A stretch of 64,000 nucleotides of DNA from Pagrus major (Eukaryota > Chordata > Actinopteri > Spariformes > Sparidae). The notes under the pieces are model-generated. The model searched no databases. It was not told the origin of the DNA and saw only the letters and a program-made list of their open reading frames with translations. Made by a program: the position numbers and the translations under genes. This document shows positions 52,427 to 63,604 of the stretch, piece after piece. Location: assembly GCF_040436345.1 (NCBI RefSeq), contig NC_133219.1, positions 22,285,458 through 22,349,457 of the forward strand. Reading direction: 5' to 3'. Within the stretch, counting starts at the first letter, position 1. Each line of letters opens with the position of its first letter.

Positions 52427-52531
52427 CATCTACACATGGGAATCCACACACGTGAGAAGTTGTACTTATGAAACACCTGTAGGAAAAGATTTTGTCAGTT
52501 GTCAGACTTAAAAAATGTCATGTATTTATTT
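52427..52531 (+). pseudogene. Relic zinc finger further into the ZNF-A 3' region
   Basis: It translates as HLHMGIHTREKLYL, a stop, then NTCRKRFCQLSDLKNVMYL. The linker HTREKLY and helix start CRKRFCQLSDL are plainly derived from HTGEKPY and CGKRF. The stop and lost Cys/His show that it is dead. It indicates that an ancestral gene had fingers beyond the present stop. Confidence 0.6.
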
Positions 52532-52910
52532 GAACACTGCAGTTTTACAGCATGAGGTCCCAATAGACAAATACTGAATTCACACTGAAATCCTGTGTTG
52601 GAAAGTAGTTGACTATATGTTATTAAACGGTAAGTTGAACTACATTTTGCATTGACATTGTATTAAAAAAAAAACATTCCTATCACTTTCCCATGAATAG
52701 TGGGCTATTATTATTACTATTATTATTTTTTGGTTTATGTATGTATGTATTACCTGTGAAAAAGTTGGCACTTTTTGCAATAAACTCAGTTAAATGGCAT
52801 TTTTTACTGGCATGTGTTTTTTTGGTACATTCTGGTAAAATTTTGTATCACATGTCAACTCTCAATTTTTCACAAAATAGTTTGAATTACTATTTATAGG
52901 TGGCTGTAGT

Positions 52911-53278
52911 TAAAAGTGCATGGTGTAGTTTTGGAGAAAAAACTTTAATCAGATGAGAAAGATCTTCATTGACTGATTTTTTTTTTTATGCCTAAACAAA
53001 CTGAATAAACAAACTCTTCATTTTCATGAATGAATGAACTAAATAAACAAACTAACCATCAAGGGCACCAATTAATAATTTCATACCGTTTTGATTATAT
53101 TTGGCGGACCCTGCCACCTTTCTAGCTTCATGGGGAACTTATTTTCCTCTGAGAACAGCTTGTTTATTCAGTTATGGAAAAAAAAAAATCTGAGTTTGTA
53201 TTATAACTTCATTTATACTGTAATTACTAAAATTCTGAGTTTGAATTTCTTCTCCAAAACTACATAGTGCCCCTTTAA
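52911..53278. mobile_element. MITE with GTGTAGTTTTGGAG inverted termini, copy 1
   Basis: The left end TTAAAAGTGCATGGTGTAG TTTTGGAG and the right end CTCCAAAACTACATAGTGC CCCTTTAA are inverted repeats. The interior TTTGGCGGACCCTGCCACCT recurs, on the opposite strand, in the copy at 63605-63961. It lies between ZNF-A and ZNF-B. No coding capacity. Confidence 0.75.
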
Positions 53279-53523
53279 CAAACAGATTTCTCCTTAGAGT
53301 AGCTTTGTTGCAGTTCAACTTATTCCAGTGTGAAGTCATTGGTGGCTTACGAAGCTGCAAGTAAAAAAAAAAAAGTAAAATACAAATATTAAACTGAAGT
53401 TAAAATATCAGTGAGGGTGCAAAATGTCATACCAACACGACAGTTCTTATGCTTAGTTTAAAGACAGAAAATACCTCTGCGCGGAACAAAACAATAAATA
53501 ACTTCACTGTCGGAAGTTTAACA

Positions 53524-53547
53524 GTGTAACATCCAGCGGAAGTAAAC
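53524..53547 (+). promoter_or_regulatory. Array-shared promoter motif of ZNF-B
   Basis: GTGTAACATCCAG followed by CGGAAGTAAAC, 106 bp before the ATG, with a CTGTCGGAAG block just upstream. It is the most divergent first half of the four copies, but the CGGAAGTAAAC core is exact. Confidence 0.5.
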
Positions 53548-53652
53548 AAAGCAGACGTCAGTCGCGTCAGCTGCATGGATTCCCTGGGTTAACTGACAGG
53601 GGGTTGGTCTGTCAGTAAAACTATTAGCCACCTTCATTTTAATTTAGCAACA

Positions 53653-54819
53653 ATGACTTCAGTCGAGCATCTGAGAGAGTTTATCAGCGAGCGACTTTCC
53701 GCCGCTGCTGAGGAAATATTCAGAGTGGTTAAAAAAGCCATCGTCGAGTACGAGGAGGAGATCGATCGTCAGCGCAGACTGCTGGATGTGGCTTGTAAAC
53801 CCGAAATACAGTCACCCAGGATGGGTATGTTTATTATCACAAAACATAATTATTTGATTTGCTTGCACCTATGCATTTTTAATTTATGACAGTTCTCTGT
53901 CCTTGCAGAGCTCCCACAGCAACATGTCTCTATGGAGGAGGAGGGTCTTGCTGACCAGGAGAGGAACTTCAGTCTGGACCAAGAGGACCCAGCGCCTCCA
54001 CAGATTAAAGAGGAACAGGAAGAGCAGCTTGTACTGAAGCAGGAGCCTGATACCTTTATGTTGACTCCTACTTATGAGGAAAGTGACCCCAAAGGAGATA
54101 AGACACTATATTTGAATCCTGACGGAAGTCAGAGTGCTGCAGAGACAGAGCTCCCATCTAGCATGTGTATCAGTTGGGTAAAAAATGAATCTGACCATGA
54201 GAATTCAGAAGTATCAGAGTTAATAAATCAACAGCTCCTCTCTCATAACTTGTATTTAGCTGAGAGCCGAGATCAGACAGAAGGTGAGCACGGAGACTCA
54301 GATTTACCAGAGCCAAAGAAAAGCCAAAGCCCCAGTAAAGATGTACGCAACCTTGATTTGTCAGAGATTCACTGTAATGCTCACACAGGTAAACGGTCCT
54401 TCAAATGTGACACCTGTGGGAAAGATTGTAAGTGTATGTCAAAGTTGAATATTCACATGAGAATCCACACAGGCGAGAAGCCGTATTCGTGCAGCACCTG
54501 TGGGAAAAGATTCAATCAGACATCTGGACTGAAGGCTCACAGAAGAATCCACACAGGCGAGAGGCCATATTCCTGCAACACCTGCGGGAAAAGGTTCAAT
54601 CAGACATCAGTGTTAAACGCACATAAAAGAATCCACACAGGTGAGAAGCCATATTCTTGCGAAACATGCGGGAGAGCGTTCAGGTATAGTGGTGACTTAA
54701 CAGTTCACATTAGAAGAGCCCACACTGGTGAGAAGCCGTATCACTGCAACAAATGTGGGAAAAGATTCTCTGGAGTGTTTGAATTTTCAAGGCATATAAA
54801 AGTGCATAAATGCAAGTAG
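53653..54819 (+). CDS. ZNF-B: C2H2 zinc-finger protein, 2 exons, 360 aa
   Basis: Exons 53653-53824 and 53909-54819. The first exon encodes the 57-aa module ([40 protein letters not shown]). The acidic spacer ([33 protein letters not shown]) is shorter than in ZNF-C. Five fingers close the protein, with contact residues CSKI, QSGA, QSVA, YGDV and GFER. The first finger has Cys in place of the usual Phe (GKDCKCMSKL) and the fourth has a longer H-x4-H spacing (HIRRAH). Linkers are canonical TGEKPY/TGERPY. Unlike ZNF-C and -D, the finger after [12 protein letters not shown] is intact and the protein ends HIKVHKCK. The likely role is nuclear sequence-specific DNA binding; the target is unknown. 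Confidence 0.88.
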
Positions 54820-56044
54820 TGTTTGGAGCCACATAAATGCAGCAACTCTAACCCTAACCCAGAAAAATCCATAAACAGGATCATCAAACCATCATGCTGA
54901 ACCACTGCTGGACAAGTGGTCACCCACTAAAATGAATACTCATCAAAACTACATCTTTGTATCTAACCATTATCCATAAAGAAAAGGTCACAATATCTTA
55001 AAGTAATGAAGTAGTACATTGTCAATAATCAAATCAAGTTTCGTTGAACTAATCTTTCTCCTAATATTACTTGATTAGTCATATTTACGTTAGCAACAGT
55101 ATTTCTTCGAAACAACCATAATTTACAAATCTGAATAATTCTTTCTTGCATACTGAGTGCACAGTTCCTTCAGCATGCTTGACCTGTGTAACGAATATTC
55201 TTTTTTACTAATTTTCTGCACTACCTCTTTTATACGAGTGGATTGTGAACTCTCTGATGACGTAGCTGAGAATCATCACATGTTGTTCGACCACTCTTGT
55301 TGTCATTTTTTTTGTCTGTCATGTGATTTAATATTTAATGTATTTTTTGGTCAACTTTATAAGTTCTGTTTCACTCTTAGAGCTGTTCTCAAAGAATATT
55401 GTTGCCAATGAAAACATATTTAATGCCAGTTATTCAGACAAATGTTCCCAAACTAATGGATTGGAGGATTATGTTTACCACCAGCAGTAAAAGCACAGGT
55501 GCTAGTTGAACATACTATGGTTGATACTAAAACTCTTTTCAGAGTGTTAAATCATAACGTGCAAGAAGTGCTTTAATGATGCAGCTCATCAGCTGGAGGT
55601 TAAGTGTATTATCTGGTATTGTTTGATAGTTTGGTAAGTGGAGCTGCCCAAATTGAATAAACATGTATGCAGTGATATAACTACATTTACTCAAGTATTG
55701 TATGTATGTATGTATGTACAATATTGATTGTCCTCGGATGGCCAAGATAGCATGTATATCAAGATATGAAATAGTAATTATAATAATAATAATAAACACA
55801 TCAAATGAAAAAGAAGTACATTGGAAGGTATTTGTTCTTTGATTACTTTCATTTGATGTTACACATTATTGACTTTACTACTTTTCAACAGGGTTTGAAG
55901 AAGTATTCAGATCCTTATGCTCGAAAAGACTTAACATACACGTAGAAAATGAATTGCCTGTGACATAAAGCGAGAAACATGCCCCAGCCCTTTTTGAAAG
56001 CGGAAAGAAAAGCGAACTCACTTGCTACTGACGGAACATAATAC
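54820..56044. other. Spacer between ZNF-B and ZNF-C
   Basis: 3' flank of ZNF-B with an AATAAA at 55656-55661. Segments resemble the ZNF-C 3' flank, for example around 55015-55140 against 58550-58680, as expected of tandem duplicates. A (TATG)n run lies near 55698-55715. No further gene is seen. Confidence 0.55.
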
Positions 56045-56067
56045 GGTGACACCCACCGGAAGTAAAC
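56045..56067 (+). promoter_or_regulatory. Array-shared promoter motif of ZNF-C
   Basis: GGTGACACCCAC followed by CGGAAGTAAAC, 113 bp before the ATG. Upstream, AAGCGAACTCACTT and ACTGACGGAAC are shared with ZNF-D. Confidence 0.55.
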
Positions 56068-56179
56068 ACTGCAGGTGCTATTAGCATATTAGCGTTAGCT
56101 TCACGGATGTATGGAATTAGCAGGTAGACAGTATTGTAGTCGTAACGTTGAAACGCGCTTGATTTGTAATAAATCAATA

Positions 56180-57614
56180 ATGTCTTCTGTTGCTTATTTG
56201 AGAGAGTTTATCAGCGAGCGACTAACTGCTGCTGCTGAGGAAATATTCAGAGTTTTTGAAGTCACCATCGTCGAGTACGAAGAAGAGATCGACCGTCAGC
56301 GCAAACTGCTGGATGTGGCTTTGAAACCTGAAATAAAGTTAAACAGGATAGGTGTGTAAAACGTGGTAACAGTAAGGCTACAGAACAGATCCATTAGATT
56401 GATTTATAATCCAAACTGTAAATATATACTGGTACTCTCCTCCGTTGTTTTTCTTCATCACACTAGTGTCCTACTCATTTTTCTCTCTCTCTGCAGAGCT
56501 CCCACAGCAACATGTCTGTAAGGAGGAGGAGGAGGAGGAAGTTCCTGACCAGCAGCTCTGTATCCAGGAGAGGAACTCCAGTCCAGACCAAGAGGACTAC
56601 AAGCCTCCACAGATTAAAGAGGAACAGGAGGAACTCTGCACCAGTCAGGAGGGAGAGCAGCTTGTTGTGAAGCAGGAGGATGATACCATTATGTTGATTC
56701 CTGCTTATGAGGAAAGTGACCACAGTGAATCTGAATCAAATAGTGACCACCAGCTCCTTTCTCATAACTCCCTTATAGCTGAGAGTGGAGACCAGAAAGG
56801 AGGCGTGTATGGAGACTCTGGATCAAGTACAAATGCAGAGACAACACCACAGAATGAACATCAAGAAAGCACAAGTCACAGTAACAATGAATTTAACTCT
56901 ACCATTCACAGTAATACTCACACGGGTAAAGTGTCGTACAAATGTGGCACTTGTGAAAAGACCTTTCAGTATAAGTCAAAATTGCAGAGACACCTAATTG
57001 TCCACACAGGTGAGAAGCCGTATTCTTGCACCACCTGTGGAAAACGATTCTGTGACAATCCAGCATTGAAAAAGCACATGAGAATCCACACTGGTGAGAA
57101 ACCATTCATTTGCATGTTCTGCGGGCAAGGATTCCCTTACATGTCGGTGCTGAATACACATATAAGAATCCACACAGGCGAGAAGCCGTATTTGTGCAAA
57201 ACATGCGGGAAAGATTTTACACGTAGCAGTGCCCTGAGGGTCCACATGAGGATCCACACAGGCGAGAAGCCGCACGTTTGCAAAACTTGCGGGAAAGGAT
57301 TCCATGACAAGCAAACATTGAAAAGGCATATAAGAGTTCACACAGGTGAGAAGCCGTATACTTGCAAAACATGTGGGCAAGGATTCTCTCAGTCAGCAGA
57401 ATTGAAAACTCATATAAGGATCCACACAGGCGAGAGGCCATTTTCATGCAAAACATGTGGGAAAGGTTTCAGACTCAACAGTGTCTTGAAAGTTCACATG
57501 AGAACCCACACAGGGGAGAAGCCGTACCTCTGTAAAATATGTGGCAGCAATTTCAGTTATAGCAGTGGCTTGATGGCGCACATAAGAAGAGCCCACACTG
57601 GTGAGAAGGCATAG
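56180..57614 (+). CDS. ZNF-C: C2H2 zinc-finger protein, 2 exons, 429 aa
   Basis: Exons 56180-56351 and 56497-57614. The N-terminal module is followed by an acidic spacer with an expanded Glu run ([13 protein letters not shown]), then eight C2H2 fingers joined by TGEKPY-type linkers. Contact residues are YSKR, DPAK, YSVT, RSAV, DQTR, QAET, LSVV and YSGA, the last with H-x4-H spacing. Its first exon is identical by eye to that of ZNF-D, and its spacer with the first two fingers is nearly identical to ZNF-A. The stop TAG stands where a Tyr codon would begin another finger (HTGEKA then stop), and finger-like sequence continues behind it. This is the best-preserved finger array of the four. It probably binds DNA in the nucleus; the target is unknown. 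Confidence 0.9.
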
Positions 57615-57644
57615 CACTGCTCCACCTGTGGGAAAAGTTTATGG
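57615..57644 (+). pseudogene. Relic finger directly after the ZNF-C stop
   Basis: The frame after the TAG reads HCSTCGKSLWFG, the start of a C2H2 finger (C-x2-C-GK). The array once continued; a hAT-like element now follows 18 bp later. Confidence 0.65.
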
Positions 57645-57661
57645 TTTGGTACGGTATATAA

Positions 57662-58251
57662 CAGGGGTTGGCAACCATTTTGATATGAAGTGCCATTTTA
57701 AAATCTTGTTAATCAGTATTTCACATCAGCCTTAAGGTTAACATTAAGTTTAATCATGACACAACATCAAATATAAATCTCCCAATAGATCTGTAATTTT
57801 ATTTCTGCAACATTTTAAAAAATCATACGAGAGCACTAAACACAGCTGCCATGCGTACGAAAACATCAACATGAATTTAAAATCATTAACAATTCCACTA
57901 ATCTTGTTCATCAGCAATAAACTGAACAAAATAGTTGTTTTTTGTTTTGTTTTTTTACTCCCTGTGGTTACAAGTAATATGCTCAGTTCCCATATCAGCA
58001 CACGGCTTTTAATGAATTCCTCTTATTGACAAAGTGTTTCAATGGCAGCAAATGTCCAAAAGAGAGAAATTACCAAAATAAGCAGTATACAAGAATCCTG
58101 CCATCTCCATGAAAACATCTACATCTGACTTGGAATCATTCATCTTGTTCATCAGCAATAAACATTTCCAAAAAGTCTTTGTGCTAGTCTGCCATTGGTT
58201 AAGCTACTGCATGCCAATGGTGGTGCACGTGCCTATGGTTGCTGACCCCTG
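57662..58251. mobile_element. hAT-like non-autonomous element in the ZNF-C 3' region
   Basis: The termini CAGGGGTTGGCAACCAT and, on the other strand, CAGGGGTCAGCAACCAT match at 15 of 17 positions and have the CAGGGG start usual for hAT elements. TATATA flanks both sides, though a clean 8-bp duplication cannot be aligned. It is 590 bp with no transposase frame. Relic finger sequence on both sides shows that it landed in former ZNF sequence. Confidence 0.75.
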
Positions 58252-58269
58252 TATATAGGATGATTTACA

Positions 58270-58510
58270 TTCAAGTAGCCTTGTATTCGTGAAACTTGGG
58301 AGACAATTCAGTTGTAGTGGTTTGTGTTCAAAACACACACAAGACTACAGAAATTGGGAGCCTTATAATTGAAGAACTTTGGGAAAAGTTTGACTCAAAT
58401 CACGTGCTTGAAAAAACACGAGGATCAATAAACTGCAGGAGAAACCATCGAGCTGAAACTCCTGTGGAGAAGTTTCACCTACAGAATGAAATGCACTTTT
58501 GCAGTAGCTA
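58270..58510 (+). pseudogene. Finger-derived relic sequence beyond the hAT element
   Basis: Fragments such as CLVFVKLGRQFSCSG and WEPYN-stop-RTLGKV recall the EKPY-C-x2-C-GKRF pattern, with stops and lost Cys. A related stretch follows ZNF-D near 62690-62830, which supports common descent. Confidence 0.4.
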
Positions 58511-58519
58511 CAACTGTTA

Positions 58520-61020
58520 CTGATTGTATTTGTATACATTGATATGTAATTATGTAGTACATTTTCAACAACACCAAGTTTTGTTAAACTAATGTATTTC
58601 TTTCTTCATATTACTACATGACTTATATCTCTAGTAGCAACAATTTTCTTTGAAAACAATCATAATCTCCCAAATCTTTATTACAAAGTGTAGTATTTCT
58701 CTTGATTGGACACTTTAAAGTGTTTTGTGATTGGTTAACCTTCATGTAAAGTTGAATTCAGGTTTTAGAGGTGACACGTAAACACAAATTGTTGAAAATT
58801 TGCTCCATTTGAATGAAAATATATTCTTTAAATGCCAGCATTTCAGACTTAAGTTCCCCTTGTGCTTGTAGTGCATACTGTTATTAGTACCTAAAGGAAA
58901 GTGGCTTACAATGTGCTGTTTTTTTATTCTTGTTCATGTATTGTAACAATAAATCTTTGTTAAGTGATCATATAAGGATACCAGATTCACACTTCACCAC
59001 AGGCCCAATCTGTTCATCAAGACTGTAAACGGGTGTGACTGAGATCAAAAGTAAAAGTAGTTATAGTGAAGTTCTTTTCAAAGAGTTCAATCACAGCATT
59101 CAAGAGGCGTTTTAATGTTGAAGCTCACCACCTGGAGGTTAAGTGATATTGAACAAGTATATATGCAGTAGAGGAACCAAACTACATTTACTTAAATCCT
59201 GCACTAATGTACAACATTAATTGCCTTCATATTGCCACGATTGCAAGTAAATTCCACACAGATATGAAATCTTGAAATCTTCTTCTTTTAGTACTTTCAT
59301 TGTATGTTACATGTACTTCTCTTTTACTACATTTCACAGGCAAATGTTGTACTAGGCCATTAGATTTTACTTTACAGCTTTAGTGTGCTAATAACATGAA
59401 TAGAAAAACGTATAATTAGCTTATTTAATGTGATGCCTTGTTAAACTATCCTTCCGTGTGTGAACTACGTAAAAAATAAAATAGCTCCACCTCGACTAGC
59501 CGCCACAAAAAAGCTTTTTATACATCACGGCCTCAGTAACACTGAGAAGGGCCATTGCGCATGAGTACTTAAACATTTCATACCTTAAATACATTTTTCT
59601 GAGAGTAATTTTGCTAGTTTACTAACATTTTTATTGCATGCAGTATTTTTACACTGTTGTGGTAGAAATTCAAGTAATGTTCATTTTGTGCAACGACATG
59701 GTTGGGAGGTCTCCTCAGAGTCCTTCACACCTGCCATACTTTTTGTGAGGAGGCTTTGGATGTCTGCTGTCTCTGTCTCTTACATAAATTGTTTTCCCTG
59801 GTGGTGGTGTTATACGTGATTCTGAATGACGAGGAACATCCTGTATTAGGCTGAGAGAATGCAATGGTTGTGGTACTTTACTGTGTCCATCTTTACATGC
59901 TGTAACAAGGTCTTCTCTCACACCAGATATGTGTTGTAATAAACATATGTATTCAAGTAAGGACAACTGAGGCTAATTGAGTTTGTTCTTTTATTCATCA
60001 TAGTGAAGTTTGACCAGAAGTTTTTAGCAGTACACATCTGTGTCATATATGTCACTTTGTTTTGAAAGGAGATCTGACATGTTGATGGTGTGTGTGTGTG
60101 CGTGTGTGTGTGTGTGTGATACATACTTGGCTCTGGTCTGCAGAGCAATGGTCTAGGGATTGCACTTCACCTTCACCTTACTTCCTACTGGGGTTCTAGT
60201 AGATTGTTTTGCTTATGACTCGTCCTTAATGTGGCATAAACAAGGCAGTCTATCAGTACTTGAGCACTCCTTATCTTGAATAGGACACAGGGAACCTCTG
60301 CCTGGGCCACTCTGCCCTGTTACTAGAGGACAAACTGGCTGCCGTCAGGCCTTGCTCAATATCCAAGGCCATTAAGGACATGTAATCAGAATGTGTATTG
60401 TGTAGTTTTATATTATTAGAATATACATGTCATATAATGTGACCTGTAATTAATAAGGCTATAATATAGAAATAGGAATTATTCACCACAGGAACACAAA
60501 GGCCTGAATGTGACGGACTTTGTGTAAAGATCTGACCAGTTTGAATGTGTTTCTTCTGCTGCATTCAAAGTGGCTCCAGACAACATAAACATATGTTTAT
60601 ATATTGAAAATGCGTGCATATGCTTGGTTTCTTCTTATGGCTGCATAACAGCAATTCTCTTTAATTCATAGGATTAGACAACGACACAGTGATGCAGCTG
60701 AGACTTTTACTTGCAACAGGTTATTTTTTACAGTAGTTACAGTACTTTTACTTGTGTAAACTATCTTTATATTTCACCACCACTATTAATAACATTTTGA
60801 ATGCAGGAGTATATTCACATTTTGGTACTTTTCGTCACACGTGTTAACTTCTTACACCCATGTTTATATGTTTTCTATTTAAAATCATTGGCTGGCAGAT
60901 TACTCGAAAAGATTTAAGTAAACATACCGTGTGGAAAATAATCTCATTTTAACAATGAAATAAAGCGAGACTGATGCCCGAGCGGAAAGAAAAGCGAACT
61001 CACTTTCACTGACGGAACGT
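58520..61020. other. Spacer between ZNF-C and ZNF-D
   Basis: 3' flank of ZNF-C, with AATAAA at 58948-58953, followed by sequence with no gene. About 59100-59800 resembles the region after ZNF-D (about 62920-63600), sharing CTCCGTGTGTGAACTA-like, ATAGCTCCACCTCG and CTGTTGTGGTAGAAATT blocks. A (GT)n run lies at 60087-60118. Confidence 0.55.
60087..60118. repeat. (GT)n microsatellite
   Basis: About 15 GT units with one GC interruption. Confidence 0.85.
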
Positions 61021-61025
61021 AATAC

Positions 61026-61048
61026 GGTGACACCCGGCGGAAGCGAAC
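61026..61048 (+). promoter_or_regulatory. Array-shared promoter motif of ZNF-D
   Basis: GGTGACACCCGG followed by CGGAAGCGAAC, 72 bp before the ATG. The core differs from the other three copies by two bases (AGCG for AGTA). It is closer to the ATG because of a deletion relative to ZNF-C. Confidence 0.5.
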
Positions 61049-61119
61049 CCTGGAGCGTCGGCTGGAGGATGATATTGTGGATGTAACGTGGATAATATTT
61101 AAATTGTAATAAATCAATA

Positions 61120-62449
61120 ATGTCTTCTGTTGCTTATTTGAGAGAGTTTATCAGCGAGCGACTAACTGCTGCTGCTGAGGAAATATTCAGAGTTTTTGAA
61201 GTCACCATCGTCGAGTACGAAGAAGAGATCGACCGTCAGCGCAAACTGCTGGATGTGGCTTTGAAACCTGAAATAAAGTTAAACAGGATAGGTGTGTAAA
61301 ACGTGACAACAGTAACACCACAACACAGATCCATTAGATTTATATATAATGCTAATTGTTTAAGTCTACAGGTACTTTTCCCCAATCATCATAATATTAT
61401 TAATTCTGTCCTCTGTTCCTCCAGAGCTCCAACAGCAACATGTCTTTATAGAGGAGGAGGAGGTTCTGGCTGACCAGCAGCTCTGTATCCAGGAGAGGAA
61501 CCAAGAGGACCCAGAGCCTCCACACATTAAAGAGGAACAGGAGGAACTCTGCACCAGTCAGGAGGGACAGCTTGTCCTGAATCAGGAGACTGATACCTTT
61601 ATGTTGATTCCTTCTTATGAGGAAAGTGACCACAGTGAAGCTGAATCGAACGGTGACCACCAGCTCCTCACTGACAGCTCTCATGTAGCTGAGAGCCAAG
61701 ATCAGAAAGTGGGCGTGCGTGGAGACTTTCAATCAACTACAAATGCAGAGACAAAACTACAGATTGAGCATCATGAGAGCACAAGTCACAGTAACAATGA
61801 ATATAACTCTGCCACGTCAGAGACTCTCTGTGATTCTCACACAGGTAAAGTGTCTCATAAATGTGGCACTTGTGGAAAAATCTTTCAGTACAAGTCAAAA
61901 TTGCAGAGGCACCTGAGCGTGCACACAGGTGAGAAGCCGTATGTTTGCAAGTTCTGCGATCAAAGATTCGGATACATGTCGGCACTGAAAACTCACGTGA
62001 GAATCCACACAGGTGAGAAGCCGTATTCCTGCAAAATATGCGGGAAAGATTTCGCACTTACTACTGCCCTGACATCCCACATGAGAACGCACACAGGTGA
62101 GAAGCCGTACCTGTGCATGACCTGTGGGAAAACTTTCCGTACCATGCCACCGTTGAAAAGGCATATGAGAATCCACACGGGTGAAAAGCCCTTTGTTTGC
62201 AAAACATGTGGGAAAACATTCTGTCGGACATCAGAACTGAATACGCATATAAGGATCCACACAGGCGAGAAGCCGTACTCCTGTGAAATATGTGGGAAAG
62301 ATTTCAGACTCAACGGTGTCTTGAAAGTTCACATGAGAACCCACACAGGGGAGAAGCCGTACCTCTGTAAAATATGTGGCAGCGATTTCAGCTGTAGTAG
62401 TGGCTTGTTGGTCCATATAAGAAGAGCCCACACTGGTGAGAGGCCATAG
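61120..62449 (+). CDS. ZNF-D: C2H2 zinc-finger protein, 2 exons, 398 aa
   Basis: Exons 61120-61291 and 61425-62449. The 57-aa module is identical to that of ZNF-C. The acidic spacer ([38 protein letters not shown]) has small deletions relative to ZNF-A and -C. Seven fingers follow with TGEKPY linkers and contact residues YSKR, YSAT, LTAS, TPPR, RSET, LGVV and CSGV. The first finger and last two fingers are close to those of ZNF-C, whereas the middle ones differ at the contact positions. It ends HTGERP then TAG, the same place as in ZNF-C, with a dead finger behind. It probably binds DNA in the nucleus; the target is unknown. Confidence 0.9.
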
Positions 62450-62482
62450 CCCTGCAGCACCTGTGGGGAAAAAGGTGTGTAA
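62450..62482 (+). pseudogene. Relic finger directly after the ZNF-D stop
   Basis: It reads PCSTCGEKGV then TAA. The C-x2-C-G start is plain; the rest is lost by an indel. Compare the matching relic after ZNF-C. Confidence 0.6.
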
Positions 62483-63604
62483 GAATGTTTACAGGCAAGT
62501 AAACTGAGCAAAAGTTGTGTGCGAGTTCCTCTGATGTGATCATAGACGGACATCTTTCCTGTGTTTCAGCCCAGCGGCCCAAAGGTGTAAACACCCTTCC
62601 TGTTATGCAGCCAAAAGGCCCAAATGAAAGGAAATGAAAATCTCCGCTATGTTCTCACACAATAGTGTTTGCAGGATGTTGTAGATGATAAGTCGTAGTG
62701 GTTAATGGTCAAAACACATTAGAACTGACTGAAGTTAGAGGACACAAAATGGGAGCACTTGTTGGAACATTTACTCAGATTGCATACTTGAAAAACACAC
62801 CAGGATCAATACTCACATGAGAAACTCATCTGTTAAATGAGATGCACTACTGAAACATCATGTGACATCAGAAGTAAAGCTGAAGTTAAAGTACGATTTG
62901 ATACCTTTTTGTTAGTTTGGACAGTGAAGCTGCCTCATATTGAACGAGTATACAGGCAGCGGTGGAACTGAACTACATTGATTGTCCTCATTTGGCCAAG
63001 TTAGCATGTAAATAATCTTACAGATATGAAATCTTGAACGCTGCTAATAAAAAAAACACGTTGATTATATATTACACGTACATCTGTTTTACTAGATCTC
63101 ACAGGCAAATGTGCTTTTTAGGCCATTACATTTACTTGACAGCTCTTGTGTGTGTATTATTAGCTTATTTTATATGATGCCTCGTTAAACTGTCCCTCCG
63201 TGTGTGAACTAGGCTGAAAATAAGATAGCTCCACCTCGTCTAATTCATCCCCTCACACATCTTTGTGAACCAGGGTGCCGGCATCAGTATTTGTACAGTA
63301 CAATGAATTATAATTTGAAGGATATGTAAGTCTGAAAGACATGAATCATTGCTATTTGTACATTGTGGCCTCAGTAAAACTGAGATGGACCTCTGAGCAT
63401 AAGTGCTTTCATGTTCACATTTGTTCTGAGAGTAGTTTCACCAGTTTACTAACTTTGTGAATGCATGGTGTGTTTTTAAACTGTTGTGGTAGAAATTTAA
63501 AGAATGTTTAACTTGTGCATTAGTTTGGGAGCCTCTTCAGAGGCCTTCACACTCGACATACTTGATGTTAGGAGGCTTCGGGTGTCTGGTGTCTCAAGTC
63601 TGTA
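62483..63604. other. 3' flank of ZNF-D
   Basis: No further gene is seen. It matches the ZNF-C 3' flank in several blocks but lacks the hAT-like element found there. Confidence 0.55.

Noticed and set aside
56445-56496. Start of ZNF-C at 56445
   Set aside because: Same reason: the segment [16 protein letters not shown] is translated intron with its polypyrimidine tract.
56994-57456. Long minus-strand open frames opposite the ZNF-C and ZNF-D fingers
   Set aside because: Repetitive antisense shadow of tandem finger codons; no independent support.
59634-59819. 61-codon open frame between ZNF-C and ZNF-D
   Set aside because: The similar duplicated block after ZNF-D does not keep the frame open, so it is not under coding constraint.
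50262-62449. Reading the array as KRAB zinc-finger genes
   Set aside because: No KRAB A-box pattern is present, and KRAB-ZNF genes are a lobe-finned vertebrate family; the first exon encodes a different module.
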